The position numbers and the translations under genes were made by a program. DNA of 64,000 nt from NCBI RefSeq assembly GCF_000379605.1, contig NZ_KB902668.1:1-64000 (forward strand), in the 5' to 3' direction. The stretch comes from Rhizobium giardinii bv. giardinii H152 (lineage in GTDB: Bacteria > Pseudomonadota > Alphaproteobacteria > Rhizobiales > Rhizobiaceae). A model generated the notes under the pieces. The model did no database searches, had not been told where the DNA came from, and was given only the letters and a program-made list of their open reading frames with translations. This document shows positions 52,165 to 60,346 of this stretch, in pieces (positions within the stretch are counted from its first letter, which is position 1; each line of letters starts with the position of its first letter).

Positions 52165-53535
52165 ATGAGCGCGAGTTATTCGTTTGAGGAATTGAAGAAA
52201 GATGTCGCCGAAGGCCGCATCGATACGGTTCTGGCGTGCCAGGTGGACATGCAGGGACGCCTGATGGGCAAGCGTTTTCACGCGCAGTTCTTCGTCGACA
52301 GCGCCTGGGAAGAGACCCATAGCTGCAACTACCTGCTGGCGACGGACATGGAGATGGACACGGTGTCCGGCTACAAATCCACCAGTTGGGAAGCAGGCTA
52401 CGGCGACTATACGATGAAGCCTGATCTTTCGACGCTTCGCCGCATTCCCTGGCTCGAAGGCACGGCGCTGGTTCTCTGCGACATGCTCGATCACCACACC
52501 CACAAGGAAGTGCCGCATTCGCCGCGCGCCATCCTCAAGCGGCAGATCGCCCGGCTCGAAGCGATGGGCCTCAAGGCCTACATGGCGACCGAGCTCGAAT
52601 TCTTCCTGTTCGACCAGAGCTATGACGACGCGCGCGAAAGCGGTTACCGCGACCTGAAGCTGGTCAGCGGTTACAACGAGGACTACCACATCTTCCAGAC
52701 GACCAAGGAAGAGGATGTGATGCGGGCGATCCGCAACGGCCTGCAGGGCGCCGGCATTCCGGTGGAAAACTCCAAGGGCGAGGCGTCCGCCGGCCAGGAA
52801 GAAATCAACGTCCGCTATGCCGACGCGCTGACCATGGCCGACCGGCACGTCATCATCAAGAACGGCTGCAAGGAAATCGCCTGGTCGCGCGGCAAGGCGA
52901 TCACCTTCCTCGCCAAATGGAACTATCATGCCGCCGGCTCGTCGTCGCATATCCATCAGTCGCTCTGGAGCCTTGACGGAAAGACGTCGCAATTCTTCGA
53001 CAAGGAAGCCAAATACGGCATGTCGGACACGATGCGCCACTACGTTGCCGGCCTGCTGACGCATGCGAGCGAAATCACCTATTTTCTCGCGCCCTACATC
53101 AACTCCTACAAGCGTTTCATGGCCGGCACCTTCGCGCCGACCAAGGCCGTCTGGAGCAAGGACAACCGCACCGCCGGATACCGGCTCTGCGGTGAGGGTA
53201 CCAAGGCGATCCGCATCGAGTGCCGCGTCGGCGGCTCCGACCTCAATCCCTATCTCGCCATGGCAGCGCTGATCGCCGCCGGCATTGCCGGCATCGAGGG
53301 CAAGCTGGAACTGGAGCCGCCGTTCGTCGGCGATGCCTACGGCGGCAAGAACATCCGCGAAATCCCCGGCACGCTGCGCGATGCAACGAGGGCGATGAAC
53401 TCTTCGAAGATGCTGCTCGACGCTTTCGGCGAGGAGGTGATCGAGCACTACACCCGCGCTGCCGAATGGGAGCAGGAGGAATATGATCGCCGCGTGACCG
53501 ATTGGGAAGTTGCGCGTGGGTTCGAGCGGGCGTAA
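52165..53535 (+). CDS. Glutamine-synthetase-family ligase (gamma-glutamyl-amine synthetase, PuuA-like)
   Basis: A 456-residue member of the GS superfamily. Metal and ATP sites are seen in ATELEFFLFD, SAGQEEINVRYADAL, SSSHIHQSLW and NPYLAMAALIAAG, with the C-terminal Arg-rich part GTKAIRIECRVGG. The sequence is of the non-GlnA type that joins glutamate to amines (PuuA, IpuC, GlnT-like). It would convert an imported amine to its gamma-glutamyl amide. The ATG at 52165 has only a weak ribosome-binding site, but homologues start here. Substrate is open: putrescine, ethanolamine or another amino alcohol. Confidence 0.83.
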   Translation: MSASYSFEELKKDVAEGRIDTVLACQVDMQGRLMGKRFHAQFFVDSAWEETHSCNYLLATDMEMDTVSGYKSTSWEAGYGDYTMKPDLSTLRRIPWLEGTALVLCDMLDHHTHKEVPHSPRAILKRQIARLEAMGLKAYMATELEFFLFDQSYDDARESGYRDLKLVSGYNEDYHIFQTTKEEDVMRAIRNGLQGAGIPVENSKGEASAGQEEINVRYADALTMADRHVIIKNGCKEIAWSRGKAITFLAKWNYHAAGSSSHIHQSLWSLDGKTSQFFDKEAKYGMSDTMRHYVAGLLTHASEITYFLAPYINSYKRFMAGTFAPTKAVWSKDNRTAGYRLCGEGTKAIRIECRVGGSDLNPYLAMAALIAAGIAGIEGKLELEPPFVGDAYGGKNIREIPGTLRDATRAMNSSKMLLDAFGEEVIEHYTRAAEWEQEEYDRRVTDWEVARGFERA

Positions 53536-53626
53536 CGCCATCATTCAACAACGGACTTCGATCCGGCATCTGTCCGAACGACCGGTGCCGGATCGCACTT
53601 TTTGACGACAGAACAGGAAAACGATC

Positions 53627-55006
53627 ATGACCATGATCCAATGCATTTCCCCGGTGAACGGGGAGGTTTACGCGGAGCGCCCCGCGGTCGATGCGGCCAC
53701 CGCTTCGGCTGCGGTAGCCCGCGCGCGCGCCGCTCAGAGGGCCTGGGCGAAACGGCCGATCGAAGATCGGGTCAAGCTCGTGCTTGCCGGTGTCGCACGG
53801 CTCAACGAGATGGTTGACGAGGTCGTGCCCGAACTCGCCTGGCAGATGGGGCGGCCGGTGCGCTACGGCGGCGAGTTCCGCGGCTTCAATGAGCGGTCGA
53901 ACTATGTCGCGTCCATCGCTGCCGATGCGCTGGCGCCGATCATCGTCGAGGACAGTGCCAGCTTCGAGCGCCGCATCGAACGCGTCGCGCATGGTGTCGT
54001 CTTCGTCATCGCGCCTTGGAACTATCCGTATATGACGGCGATCAACACGGTCGCGCCCGCGCTGATGGCGGGCAATGCCGTCATCCTCAAGCATGCCAGC
54101 CAAACGATCCTCGTCGGCGAGCGCATGGTGCGCGCCTTTGTCGAGGCCGGCGTTCCCGAAGATGTCTTCCAGAACATTTTCCTCGACCATTCCACGACCT
54201 CGTCGCTGATCGCGGCCAAGAGCTTCGATTTCGTCAATTTCACCGGCTCCGTCGAAGGTGGCCGGTCGATCGAGCGGGCTGCTGCCGGTACGTTCACGGG
54301 CCTTGGCCTCGAACTCGGCGGCAAGGATCCGGGCTATGTCATGGAAGACGCAGATCTCGACGCTGCCGTCGATACGCTGATGGATGGCGCAATGTTCAAT
54401 TCCGGGCAGTGCTGCTGCGGCATCGAGCGCATTTACGTGAACGAGAACCTCTACGACGATTTCGTCGAAAAGGCCGTCGCCTTCGCCTCTTCCTACAAGC
54501 TTGGCAATCCGCTCGAGCAGGAGACGTCGCTCGGACCGATGGCGCATAAGCGCTTTGCCGCAGAGGTCCGCGCCCAGACGGCCGAGGCCGTTGCCAAGGG
54601 TGCCAGGGCGCTGGTCGATCCGAAGCTGTTTCCGCAGGATGACGGCGGTGCCTATCTTGCGCCGCAGGTGCTTGTCGATGTCGATCACTCCATGAAGGTG
54701 ATGACGGAAGAAAGCTTCGGCCCGGTCGTCGGCATCATGAAGGTGAAGAACGACGAAGAAGCGCTGGCTTTGATGAATGACTGCAAGTACGGGCTTACGG
54801 TGTCGCTATGGACGAAGGACCCCGAACGCGCCGCCCGGATCGGCAATGAACTTGAAACCGGCACCGTCTTCATGAACCGCGCCGATTATCTCGATCCGGC
54901 GCTCTGCTGGACCGGCGTCAAAGAAACGGGCCGTGGCGGCTCGCTGTCGGTCATCGGTTTCCAGAACCTGACCCGTCCGAAATCCTACCATCTGAAGAAA
55001 GCCTAA
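53627..55006 (+). CDS. NAD(P)-dependent aldehyde dehydrogenase
   Basis: A 459-residue aldehyde dehydrogenase. Key residues are APWNYPY (Asn132), LELGGKDPGYV (Glu229) and FNSGQCCCGIERIYV, where three cysteines occur in a row (262-264; Cys263 is probably the nucleophile by position). It would oxidise the gamma-glutamyl aldehyde, or an aldehyde made by the alcohol dehydrogenase encoded 3 bases downstream. AGGAAAA precedes the ATG at 53627. Confidence 0.88.
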   Translation: MTMIQCISPVNGEVYAERPAVDAATASAAVARARAAQRAWAKRPIEDRVKLVLAGVARLNEMVDEVVPELAWQMGRPVRYGGEFRGFNERSNYVASIAADALAPIIVEDSASFERRIERVAHGVVFVIAPWNYPYMTAINTVAPALMAGNAVILKHASQTILVGERMVRAFVEAGVPEDVFQNIFLDHSTTSSLIAAKSFDFVNFTGSVEGGRSIERAAAGTFTGLGLELGGKDPGYVMEDADLDAAVDTLMDGAMFNSGQCCCGIERIYVNENLYDDFVEKAVAFASSYKLGNPLEQETSLGPMAHKRFAAEVRAQTAEAVAKGARALVDPKLFPQDDGGAYLAPQVLVDVDHSMKVMTEESFGPVVGIMKVKNDEEALALMNDCKYGLTVSLWTKDPERAARIGNELETGTVFMNRADYLDPALCWTGVKETGRGGSLSVIGFQNLTRPKSYHLKKA

Positions 55007-55009
55007 GCG

Positions 55010-56155
55010 ATGACCATCACAGCCAACTGGAGCTATCCGACCACCATCAAGTTCGGGGCGGGGCGGATCAAGGAACTTGCCGATCATTGCACGGCGCTTG
55101 GTATCAAGAAACCGCTGCTGATCACCGACCGGGGCCTTGCACCGATGCCGATCACCCAGAACGCGCTCGACATCCTTGATGCGGCCGGGCTCGGCCGGGC
55201 GCTGTTCAGCGAGGTCGATTCCAACCCGACCGACGTCAACCTCGCCGCCGGCGTCAAGGCCTTCAAGGACGGCGGTCATGACGGCGTCATCGCCTTCGGT
55301 GGCGGCTCAGGGCTTGATCTCGGCAAGTGCGTCGCCTTCATGGCGGGGCAGACCCGGCCCGTCTGGGACTTCGAGGATATCGGCGACTGGTGGATGCGCG
55401 CCAGCGTCGAGGGCATTGCGCCGATCATCGCCGTGCCGACAACGGCAGGCACCGGCTCCGAGGTCGGCCGCGCCTCGGTCATCACCAATTCGCAGACGCA
55501 TACGAAGAAGGTGATCTTTCATCCGAAGTTCCTGCCCGCCGTGACGATCTGCGATCCTGAGCTGACCGTGGGCATGCCGAAGGTGATCACCGCCGGTACC
55601 GGCATGGATGCCTTCGCCCATTGCCTGGAAGCCTATTCCTCGCCGTTCTATCATCCGATGTCGGCCGGTATTGCGCTTGAGGGCCTGCGGCTAGTCAAGG
55701 AGTACCTGCCGCGCGCCTACAAGGACGGAACGGATATCGAGGCCCGCGCCCATATGATGAGTGCGGCCGCCATGGGCGCCGTTGCCTTCCAGAAGGGGCT
55801 CGGCGCCATCCACTCGCTGTCGCATCCGGTCGGCGCGATCTACAACACCCATCACGGCACGACCAATGCCGTCGTCATGCCACCGGTGCTGCGTTTCAAC
55901 CGCCCGGCCATCGAGGACAAGATCGGCATGGCCGCCGCTTATCTCGGCATTTCCGGCGGCTTCGACGGCTTCTACAACTACGTCCTGAAGCTGCGCGAAG
56001 AGCTGGGCGTGCCGGACAAGCTGTCTGCGCTCGGCGTCGGCACGGATCGCATCGACGAGATGGCTGCAATGGCCATCGTCGATCCGACGGCGGGCGGCAA
56101 TCCGGTCGAACTGACGCTCGATGCCGCAAAGCAGCTCTTCAAGGAGTGCATCTGA
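55010..56155 (+). CDS. Iron-containing alcohol dehydrogenase
   Basis: A 381-residue type III alcohol dehydrogenase. NAD and metal regions are visible: GGGSGLDLGKCVAFM, PTTAGTGSEVGRASVI, GTGMDAFAHCLEAYSSPFYHP, HSLSHPVGAIYNTHHGTTNAVVMP. It oxidises alcohols to aldehydes with NAD and a ferrous ion. It begins 3 bases after the aldehyde dehydrogenase stop, so the two are co-translated and could take an amino alcohol or its glutamyl conjugate to the acid. A strong terminator follows. Confidence 0.9.
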   Translation: MTITANWSYPTTIKFGAGRIKELADHCTALGIKKPLLITDRGLAPMPITQNALDILDAAGLGRALFSEVDSNPTDVNLAAGVKAFKDGGHDGVIAFGGGSGLDLGKCVAFMAGQTRPVWDFEDIGDWWMRASVEGIAPIIAVPTTAGTGSEVGRASVITNSQTHTKKVIFHPKFLPAVTICDPELTVGMPKVITAGTGMDAFAHCLEAYSSPFYHPMSAGIALEGLRLVKEYLPRAYKDGTDIEARAHMMSAAAMGAVAFQKGLGAIHSLSHPVGAIYNTHHGTTNAVVMPPVLRFNRPAIEDKIGMAAAYLGISGGFDGFYNYVLKLREELGVPDKLSALGVGTDRIDEMAAMAIVDPTAGGNPVELTLDAAKQLFKECI

Positions 56156-56208
56156 CCGCAGTGGATCGCCTTTTTCAAAAAAGGCCACCCGCTCCGTCGT
56201 CACATTTA

Positions 56209-56243
56209 AACGGAGCGATCCCGGCGGTCGCTCCGTTTTTTGT
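56209..56243 (+). terminator. Strong rho-independent terminator
   Basis: AACGGAGCGATC and GGTCGCTCCGTT form a 12-bp stem (one G-T pair) around CCGGC, followed by TTTTT. It closes the plus-strand operon ending with the iron alcohol dehydrogenase. Confidence 0.92.
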
Positions 56244-56359
56244 TTCCCGGCTAATGATTTGTTTGCCGTTCGTTAACCCTGATTTGCAAGGCTGAAGGCA
56301 CTGAGCGCCCTTGCATGTAGGGCATGGTGATGGCAGCGAAGCGTGCCGGCGGAAGTGAG

Positions 56360-57169
56360 ATGGCTGTAATTTCAATCGCGAATGCCAAGGGGGGAGCCGG
56401 CAAGACGACGGCGGCATTGCTTCTGGCCATGGAGTTTGCGCAAGCGGGCGGAAAGGTCGTCATCTTCGATTGCGATCCTCTGGCGTTCGCAGCCAAGTGG
56501 CACGGGTTGCCCGGCGCGGTCGACGGCATAACTGTCGTGACCGGTGTGACATTCGCCAATCTGGGTGCCAACCTGCGGGCTCAAAGCGGCCAGGCAGACC
56601 ATGTCATCATCGATCTTTCCGGGGCGCGCGACGCGCTGATCGCCTTGGCCGCCGGTCTTTCCGACCTTATGCTTATCCCTGTGCAGGGCTGCACCATGGA
56701 TGCGCAGGGCGCTGTGCATGTGCTCGAGATCATCGGCCAGGTAGCAAACAATGCGCACAGCCACATCGATCATGCCGTAGTCCTGACGCGGGTCAGTTCT
56801 CTCGTGACCACGCGCGCCATCCGGAGCGTCAAGGCGCGGCTTGCCGAGCGCAATGTGCTATTGCTCGACACGCCCATTATCGAGCGCAGTGTTTATCGCG
56901 ACATGTTCGAACATGGCGGCTCGCTCTATACGATCGACGAAACCAAGGTCAGCAATCTCGCCAAGGCACAGCGAAACATGCAAGGACTGGCGTTGGAAGT
57001 CCTGCGCCTGGTGAATGGGCAGCCGCATCTGCAATCGAGCGGTTCGCTTGCACGTATCTGCTACAAGGCGCCGGACCGCATCCAGCAACCAGAAGGCGTT
57101 GCCGGACCTTTGCCAGCCGCGCGGGCCTCCCGGTCCTTCCACGCCGGTGCGATACACGCCGATCCCTGA
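56360..57169 (+). CDS. ParA/VirC1-like ATPase, copy 1
   Basis: A 269-residue P-loop ATPase of the ParA/MinD group with deviant Walker A KGGAGKTT at residue 10-17, Walker A' region VVIFDCDPLAF and Walker B HVIIDLSGA. The pattern after that (LTRVSSLVTTRAIRSVK, LDTPIIERSVYRDMF) recalls Agrobacterium VirC1. It has no partner ParB, RepB or RepC gene, so it is not an ordinary replicon partition gene. GGAAG lies before the ATG at 56360. The 40-residue tail after LRLVNGQ is absent from its paralogue downstream. Confidence 0.8.
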   Translation: MAVISIANAKGGAGKTTAALLLAMEFAQAGGKVVIFDCDPLAFAAKWHGLPGAVDGITVVTGVTFANLGANLRAQSGQADHVIIDLSGARDALIALAAGLSDLMLIPVQGCTMDAQGAVHVLEIIGQVANNAHSHIDHAVVLTRVSSLVTTRAIRSVKARLAERNVLLLDTPIIERSVYRDMFEHGGSLYTIDETKVSNLAKAQRNMQGLALEVLRLVNGQPHLQSSGSLARICYKAPDRIQQPEGVAGPLPAARASRSFHAGAIHADP

Positions 57170-57175
57170 TCGCTC

Positions 57176-57194
57176 AAAATCGCGACGATTTTTT
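57176..57194 (+). terminator. Weak terminator between the ParA-like genes
   Basis: AAAATCG-CGA-CGATTTT followed by TT is a short 7-bp hairpin 7 bases after the first ParA-like stop. The tiny loop makes it weak. Confidence 0.45.
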
Positions 57195-57378
57195 CATGAG
57201 GTGAGCGCCCAGCGGCGCGGCTCCGCCACCGCTTTGGGCTGCCACGTTATTCTAATGAGGCGCGTGTTTAGATTTTTTTAACCACGATCTGAAAGGTTTG
57301 ATTAACCGGAGCGCGATGGATTTTGCGCTTTTCGGAGAGCCATGCCGGGGCTCGGACGCTCTTGAGACAGGAACAGCA

Positions 57379-58071
57379 ATGCCAGTCATTACATTTGCAA
57401 ACACCAAGGGCGGCGCGGGCAAGACGACGGCCGCGCTTATCCTCGCGACGGAACTCGCGCGCCATGGCGCGCGCGTCACCATTCTCGACGCCGATCCGCA
57501 GCACTGGATCTCCCACTGGCATGAAATTTCGGGAAAAGTCGCCAATATCGACGTCATTTCGAATGTGACGATAGCATCGTTGCAGACGCATATTCGCGAA
57601 AACCGGGCCACGACCGACTATTTCGTCATCGATCTCGCCGGCGCCCGCAACACCCTGATGGCTACTGCGATCGGCCTTTCCGATCATGTGATGATCCCGA
57701 TCCAGGGCTGTGCCATGGATGCCAAGGGAGGCGCACAAGTGCTTGAGCTGCTCTGTCATCTGCAGGAAAGGGCTGGCATCCGGATCAACCATTCCGTCGT
57801 GTTGACCCGCGTCAACTCGCTGGTGACGACACGGGCGCTTCAGGTCGTGAAGCAGTTGCTGGCAGAGCGGTCCGTGCCGGTCCTCGATACGCCAATCATC
57901 GAACGCGCCGCGTTTCGCGATGTCTTCGACTGCGGAGGCACTCTTCAAACGATGGACCCGGGCCGGGTCAGCAACCTCGACAAGGCCTGCGAAAACGCCC
58001 GCGCCTTCGGCGACGAAGTGCGCAAGCTGGTTCCGCTGCGACAGGTCAGCCCGGCACGCCGGGCGGCGTGA
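57379..58071 (+). CDS. ParA/VirC1-like ATPase, copy 2
   Basis: A 230-residue paralogue of the 56360-57169 product. Shared pieces are KGGAGKTTAAL, IQGCAMDAKGGAQVLEL against VQGCTMDAQGAVHVLEI, LTRVNSLVTTRA and LDTPIIERAAFRDVF. Walker A starts at residue 10 and Walker B is FVIDLAGA. AGGA precedes the ATG at 57379. The two genes are 209 bases apart with a weak terminator between them, consistent with an old tandem duplication now under partly separate control. Possible roles are DNA transfer, chromosome or organelle positioning; none can be chosen. Confidence 0.8.
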   Translation: MPVITFANTKGGAGKTTAALILATELARHGARVTILDADPQHWISHWHEISGKVANIDVISNVTIASLQTHIRENRATTDYFVIDLAGARNTLMATAIGLSDHVMIPIQGCAMDAKGGAQVLELLCHLQERAGIRINHSVVLTRVNSLVTTRALQVVKQLLAERSVPVLDTPIIERAAFRDVFDCGGTLQTMDPGRVSNLDKACENARAFGDEVRKLVPLRQVSPARRAA

Positions 58072-58147
58072 CTGCCCGACTGCAGTTCAAAACGCGCGGA
58101 TCGATCTGCGCGGTTTGTCTTGTTGCGCAAGGCTGCGATGACGGATT

Positions 58148-58396
58148 TTAGCCGCGAAAATCATCGTCCTTCATCTTGCGCGCATCATAGTTCAGGTCCC
58201 ATTCCTTGCCTGGCTTTTTCTGGCCGGGCGGGTTTTTATGGGCGGTCGCATCGTCCGATCCGGTGATGACACGAGGCTTTGCGCTGATAACGCCATTGTT
58301 GTCGCTGCGCCTCTTCGGCTTGGCGAACTGACCTTCGGCATCCTTGCGAATAACGCTTTTCCCGCCGGAGCGCGGCGGATTGTCCCGGGCGACCAT
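58148..58396 (-). CDS. Small hydrophilic hypothetical protein (82 aa)
   Basis: An 82-residue highly charged protein with no hydrophobic stretch and many Lys, Asp, Asn, Pro and Gly residues, suggesting intrinsic disorder. The start shares its A with the stop of the upstream small gene (TGATG), so they are translationally coupled. No function is recognised; such proteins are often general-stress proteins. Confidence 0.68.
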   Translation of the reverse strand: MVARDNPPRSGGKSVIRKDAEGQFAKPKRRSDNNGVISAKPRVITGSDDATAHKNPPGQKKPGKEWDLNYDARKMKDDDFRG

Positions 58397-58599
58397 CAGC
58401 GATCTCCCTTTGTCTTGCCGACGTCCGTAGCCTTGTTGCGGTCGGGATCGTTCAGGTTCTCGCCATGCGCATCGCGCGCCGTCGCGGGATTGTCCTTAGC
58501 GGGCAGATAACCGCGCGGCCGGGTCTCTTCGGGCCCTTCCCACCGCGGCGACTGTTCGGTTGTTCCTGCAGGGCCTGGTTTGGGTGTCTTCTGTTCCAT
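58396..58599 (-). CDS. Small hydrophilic hypothetical protein (67 aa)
   Basis: A 67-residue protein rich in Pro, Gly, Thr, Asp and Lys with no cysteine or membrane segment, probably disordered. AAAGGAG lies 6-7 bases before the ATG at 58599, a very good ribosome-binding site that argues for a real gene. It leads a two-gene unit with the 82-residue protein. Confidence 0.7.
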   Translation of the reverse strand: MEQKTPKPGPAGTTEQSPRWEGPEETRPRGYLPAKDNPATARDAHGENLNDPDRNKATDVGKTKGDR

Positions 58600-58701
58600 A
58601 TCTGGCTCCTTTCAATCCTCTTCCTCAACAGGACAGCCGGAGAAAGGTTCCATTCGGTTGGAAAAGACGAATAACGGCGTTCGATTTGCCGGATATTCCG
58701 A

Positions 58702-59991
58702 TCAGAAACGACGGTCGATGAAGTGCTTGGCCTGGGCGCCGGCGTGGTAGAATGCCGACTTGAGGTTGCGCCATGGATCGGGTGTCACCGGTTTTTCGGC
58801 CAGCGGCAGCGCATTCGGCTCTCCGGTGACGTGATCGCCAAGCGCCCGGCCGAAGACCGTGCCCGGGGCGATGCCGCGGCCGTTATAGCCGCTGATCGAA
58901 AACACGTTCGGCGCCATCACATGCATCTGCGGCAGGTGGTTGGTGGTCATGCCGATGCGGCCGTCCCACCAGTATTCCAGCCGGAGATCGCCGATCATCG
59001 GGAAAAGCTTGCGCAGCGAGCGTTTGACGAAGGCGAGGTGCGTACCTTTCGCCAGCGCGTCCAATCGGCCGATGCTGCCGAAGATCAGCCGGTTCTGCTG
59101 GTCCATGCGGAACGACGTCATCACAAGGCCGGTGTCCCAGCAGCCCTGCCGCTCCGGCAGGATGCCGCGGGCAATATTGTCGCTGAGCGGCTCTGTGGCG
59201 AACTGGAAATAGGGCAGGATTGTCAGTTCTTCCGTATGGGCGGTCCAGGGTGTGCGCTCAATGAGCTTGCCATAGGCATTGGTGGCAAGGATCACGCTTT
59301 TCGCGGTGATCGAGCCGCCCGGCATCGTCAACTTCCAGCTGTCCCCTTTGCGCTCCGCGGCGAGCAGCGGCGTCTCGGTATAGATTTCGGCACCGGCGGC
59401 GAGTGCGGCGCGGGCAAGGCCGCGGGCATAGGCGAGCGGCTGGATCGTGCCGGCGCGCCGGTCGAGCAGGGCGCCGGCGAATCCTTCCGCACCCGTCAGC
59501 ATATTGGCGTGCTCGGCGGACAGCACCTCGACGGGCGCCCCGAATTTCCTCCACTGCGTCTCCCGATCCCTGAGTTCGGCCAGGCCTTCGGCGCCGACCG
59601 CCATGTGCAGCGTGCCGTTGCGCACCGCCTCACATTGGATCTCGTGCTTGGCGATCAGGTCGTAGACGACGGACGGCCCGTTGCCGAGTTCTGTGAGCAG
59701 ACGGGTACCGGCTTCGGCGCCAAGCGTCGCAATGAGATCGTCGGGTTTCGTCCACATGCCGGCATTGACGAGACCGACATTGCGGCCGGAACCGCCGAAG
59801 CCGATCATCTTTGCCTCGGCAACGGCGACTTTCACGCCCTTTTCGGTGAGATGAAGGGCTGCCGAAAGACCGGTGAAACCGCCGCCGATCACCGCGACGT
59901 CGACGGTGATGTCGCGTGCCAGCGGCCGGGTTTCGGGAGCCGCAGGCGCCGTGGCATGCCAAAGGTTGGGAAGGGAGCGTTCGGCGGCCAT
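58702..59991 (-). CDS. FAD-dependent amine oxidase (PuuB/OrdL-like, DAO family)
   Basis: A 429-residue FAD oxidoreductase. The dinucleotide motif VAVIGGGFTGLSAALHL lies near residue 30, GFGGSGRNVGLVNAG after it, and the C-terminal FAD contact ISGYNGRGIAPGTVFG. The group includes gamma-glutamylputrescine oxidase (PuuB), which would suit the ligase at 52165. The ATG at 59991 follows GAGGAAT; the longer frame to 60048 is less likely. It is a lone gene on the opposite strand, about 3 kb from the gamma-glutamylation set, so the functional link is tentative. Confidence 0.85.
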   Translation of the reverse strand: MAAERSLPNLWHATAPAAPETRPLARDITVDVAVIGGGFTGLSAALHLTEKGVKVAVAEAKMIGFGGSGRNVGLVNAGMWTKPDDLIATLGAEAGTRLLTELGNGPSVVYDLIAKHEIQCEAVRNGTLHMAVGAEGLAELRDRETQWRKFGAPVEVLSAEHANMLTGAEGFAGALLDRRAGTIQPLAYARGLARAALAAGAEIYTETPLLAAERKGDSWKLTMPGGSITAKSVILATNAYGKLIERTPWTAHTEELTILPYFQFATEPLSDNIARGILPERQGCWDTGLVMTSFRMDQQNRLIFGSIGRLDALAKGTHLAFVKRSLRKLFPMIGDLRLEYWWDGRIGMTTNHLPQMHVMAPNVFSISGYNGRGIAPGTVFGRALGDHVTGEPNALPLAEKPVTPDPWRNLKSAFYHAGAQAKHFIDRRF

Positions 59992-60346
59992 CGCGGCATT
60001 CCTCGGTCTGTCGAAATTGAACTTACTTTCTTCCGACAGATAGAGCATTGCTGCAATGTTTTTTAATGATGAAACATGATGAGGTCATGAAGCGCAGGGA
60101 TGTGAAAAAACCGCTCAAACGGCTGGGGCCGCGGTGCTCCAAGCTACGCACCGCGACCCCCTATTCCATCTCCCGAAAGTGTGCCCAATATCTCTCTGGC
60201 CGAGTGGCGCGCAGCCCTCAGTGAATGTTTTCGTGCTGAAAACCGTCAGGCGCGCTATTGGATGACCCCAGCGCTCCAGATACCCCTTATTTCTAACAGG
60301 TTTTGAGCACCTTTACTCCCCCAAATGGAGGAGGATGTCGATTTTT
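59992..60346. other. Intergenic region with stem-loops
   Basis: No gene is supported. A 13-bp hairpin with one mismatch (60125-60160, GCGGTGC...GCACCGC core) has no T-run. A second, CTCCCCC-AAAT-GGAGGAG at 60316-60333, lies just past the L,D-transpeptidase stop and may contribute to its termination. The promoter of the amine-oxidase gene should lie near 60000-60080, an AT-rich part. Confidence 0.5.

Noticed and set aside
51787-53544. 585-codon minus-strand frame opposite the glutamine-synthetase-like gene
   Set aside because: Antisense shadow; the plus strand holds conserved GS motifs.
56360-58071. Plasmid replication/partition locus
   Set aside because: Only ParA-like ATPases occur; no ParB, RepB or RepC gene and no origin-like repeats were seen.
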